From Ottowia sp. (GTDB lineage: Bacteria; Pseudomonadota; Gammaproteobacteria; Burkholderiales; Burkholderiaceae_C): 7,727 nt of DNA. The position numbers and the translations under genes were made by a program. The notes under the pieces are model-generated. The model was not told the origin of the DNA, searched no databases, and saw only the letters and a program-made list of their open reading frames with translations. The DNA is taken from contig JALOAS010000123.1 of the NCBI GenBank assembly GCA_023228705.1, forward strand, positions 1 to 7,727, given 5' to 3'. Every line of letters starts with the position of its first letter. The stretch's first letter is position 1. Positions 6,424 through 7,727 of this stretch are shown piece after piece.

Positions 6424-7389
6424 CTAACTGATCCTGGCCTTTGCCGCGACGCTGGCGGCAGGGCCTGCCAGGCCGGGCTCATCCTGCTGCCCCGGCTGCG
6501 CTTGCGCCTTGGCGGTGGCCGGGTCCGCATCAGCGGAGCCGGAGGCCGCCTTGTCGCCCAGCTGCTCCTGCACCCACTGGCTGTACTCTTCCTGCGACAC
6601 GATCTTGACGTGGATGGGCATGTACGCGTGCTCCTTGCCGCACAACTCGGCGCACTGGCCATAATAGTCACCGGTCTTGTCAACCCGGAACCAGGTATCG
6701 CGCACCAGCCCCGGGATGGCGTCCTGCTTGACGCCGAACGAGGGAACGAACCAGGCATGGATGACGTCGTTGGCCGTGGTGATGATGCGGATCTTCTTGT
6801 CCACCGGCAGCACCAGCGGGTTGTCCACGCGCAGCAGGTAGTCATCCCCCTGCGGCGTGCCGGCATTGGACAGCGCGCGCTGCTCCGGATCCAGTTCGGC
6901 CAGGAAGGAAATGCCCGCGCCCTCGCCGGTCAGGTAATCGTAGCCCCACTTCCACTGGTAGCCGGTGGCCTTGACCGTGATGTCCGAGTTGGTCGTGTCC
7001 TTCTGCGCCACGATGGTCTTGGTCGCCGGCATCGCCATCAGGACCACGATGAGGAAGGGAATCGCCGTCCACGCCACCTCTATGGGAACCGACTCATGCC
7101 ACTTGGCCGGTACCGCGCCCCGCGACTTGCGGTGAAAGATGATGGAGATGAGCATGGCCACGCAGACGATGAGGAACAGCAGCGTGGAGATGATCATGAT
7201 CATCCAGTGCAGATCGTCTATGGACTGCGCGATCTGCGTCGCCGGCGGGTGCAGGTTGAGCTGCATGACCGCCGGGCCACCGGGCAAATCGTTCACCTTG
7301 GCTGCATGCGCCCAGCCCGTCCCCAACATCATGGCGCCGACGGCCGCCCAGCGCGGCAGCGCTGCCAAAGACTTTGCAATGCTCTTCAT
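6424..7389 (-). CDS. coxB: Cytochrome c oxidase subunit II (CuA)
   Basis: A 321-residue subunit that accepts electrons from cytochrome c through the binuclear CuA centre and passes them to haem a. Layout: signal peptide (residues 1-29, cleavage likely after WAHA), two helices (about 62-85 and 103-121) and a periplasmic cupredoxin domain. CuA ligands are complete: His211 in VIHAWFVPSFGVK, then Cys246, Glu248, Cys250, His254 and Met257 in GQCAELCGKEHAYM. The aromatic GYQWKWGY (143-150) is the cytochrome c electron-entry patch. The tail (about 276-321) is rich in Ala, Gln, Gly and Pro, with no CXXCH, so this is an aa3 and not a caa3 subunit with fused cytochrome c. The ATG has GGAAG ten bases upstream. 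It is the first gene of the operon, after a leader with possible RNA structure. Confidence 0.98.
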   Translation of the reverse strand: MKSIAKSLAALPRWAAVGAMMLGTGWAHAAKVNDLPGGPAVMQLNLHPPATQIAQSIDDLHWMIMIISTLLFLIVCVAMLISIIFHRKSRGAVPAKWHESVPIEVAWTAIPFLIVVLMAMPATKTIVAQKDTTNSDITVKATGYQWKWGYDYLTGEGAGISFLAELDPEQRALSNAGTPQGDDYLLRVDNPLVLPVDKKIRIITTANDVIHAWFVPSFGVKQDAIPGLVRDTWFRVDKTGDYYGQCAELCGKEHAYMPIHVKIVSQEEYSQWVQEQLGDKAASGSADADPATAKAQAQPGQQDEPGLAGPAASVAAKARIS

Positions 7390-7447
7390 CGTGATTTGTC
7401 TTCCAGAATATCAAACACGGACGCCGACCGGCAGCAGCAACGGTCCA

Positions 7448-7459
7448 GCCTGATCAGGC
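7448..7459. repeat. 12-bp perfect palindrome upstream of coxB
   Basis: GCCTGATCAGGC is perfectly self-complementary and lies about 59-70 bp before the coxB ATG. It could be a dimeric regulator site or a small hairpin in the leader RNA. I do not recognise a known operator in it, and a chance occurrence is possible in GC-rich DNA. Confidence 0.3.
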
Positions 7460-7530
7460 GCAGGTCCGAACCGGCCATGCGCGGGCCATCAGCGCCAAGT
7501 TTAACTGACCGCCTGCGATTGGCCGTGCCG

Positions 7531-7603
7531 GCGCGCTGCCGAGCCCCAGTGTATGCCTTTTTCACGCAGCATTCCATCCGGCTGGCTCGCTGCGGCAGCG
7601 CGC
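7531..7603 (-). repeat. Bulged long inverted repeat, possible structured RNA
   Basis: GCGCGCTGC (7531-7539) is complementary to GCAGCGCGC (7595-7603). Directly inside it, CGAGCC (7540-7545) is complementary to GGCTCG (7584-7589). Together they make a 15-pair stem with a five-base bulge (7590-7594) and a 38-base apical part that can itself pair ATGC with GCAT. No U tract follows on the minus strand, so it is not a standard terminator. It would lie in the coxB leader if transcription starts upstream of it. Confidence 0.35.
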
Positions 7604-7727
7604 TCAGAGCTTGAGAATGAATTGATCGCGCTCGAGAGGATCGTCAGAATTTGTCCAATCAAGACGCAAAGCGCAGGCATGGCCCGTGCCATGGCGAGCA
7701 TTTGCAACGCCGAGTGGGCAGATTCTG

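Larger units (their letters stand above)
7390..7727 (-). promoter_or_regulatory. Upstream region and probable leader of the cox operon
   Basis: A 338-bp stretch with no recognisable gene. Several frames are open on both strands, but their codon use is unlike the cox genes and I recognise none. It must hold the promoter for coxB, but no textbook sigma-70 site stands out. TACACT within GGCATACACTGG and TTAAACTT (about 7497-7504), both read on the minus strand, are possible -10 boxes without good -35 partners. On the plus strand, TTGATC (7622-7627) and CAGAAT (7645-7650) are spaced 17 bp and could drive a rightward gene outside the window. The half beyond 7604 looks clearly lower in GC than the cox genes. 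Confidence 0.45.

Noticed and set aside
6409..7614. A plus-strand open frame of 401 codons opposite coxB
   Set aside because: Antisense to intact coxB; composition is that of a GC-driven shadow.
7501..7707. Minus-strand 68-codon frame starting at TTG 7707
   Set aside because: Poor codon bias, no family features, overlaps other equally weak frames and the hairpin.
7553..7727. Plus-strand frame from ATG 7553 (starting MPFSRSIPSGWLAAAAR) open to the window edge
   Set aside because: No Shine-Dalgarno sequence, codon use unlike neighbours, product not recognised and only 58 codons visible; it crosses the inverted repeat.

Overview
The window is a cytochrome c oxidase (aa3-type, complex IV) structural and assembly locus. 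The DNA is GC-rich with strongly GC-biased third codon positions. The gene order is coxB-coxA-small assembly ORF-ctaG-coxC, then a DUF2909-type gene on the opposite strand, then SURF1, a thioredoxin-fold membrane protein and cox15/ctaA. That order is characteristic of Betaproteobacteria, order Burkholderiales, and looks most like the Bordetella/Achromobacter side (Alcaligenaceae). The taxonomic call is inferred from synteny and protein character, not from a database search.

All major genes lie on the minus strand, so transcription runs from high to low coordinates. From right to left: an upstream region (7390-7727) that holds the coxB leader, with a possible bulged hairpin and a 12-bp palindrome; coxB (subunit II, CuA); coxA (subunit I, haem a, haem a3, CuB); a 36-residue single-helix protein with a GTG start; ctaG/cox11 (CuB insertion); coxC (subunit III); and a strong intrinsic terminator at 2830-2853. 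The terminator separates this operon from a second minus-strand unit of SURF1, an SCO-like membrane protein and ctaA (haem A synthase). The last of these is cut by the left edge of the window just before its expected C-terminus. Between the two units a small two-helix protein (DUF2909-type) is encoded on the plus strand. It converges on coxC and is head-to-head with SURF1; only 12 bp separate the two outermost possible ATG codons.

The genes form one production line. CtaA converts haem O to haem A. SURF1 is thought to help deliver haem a to subunit I. CtaG supplies copper to CuB, and the SCO-like protein may act in CuA copper delivery or thiol chemistry. CoxB, CoxA and CoxC form the enzyme core. 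I see no mobile element, CRISPR array, tRNA or rRNA. No wholly new system is evident. The points worth a second look are the SCO-like protein, a probable His-to-Asn change in SURF1, the palindrome at the divergent start codons with a possible leaderless transcript, the missing DUF2970-type gene between ctaG and coxC, and the structured coxB leader.
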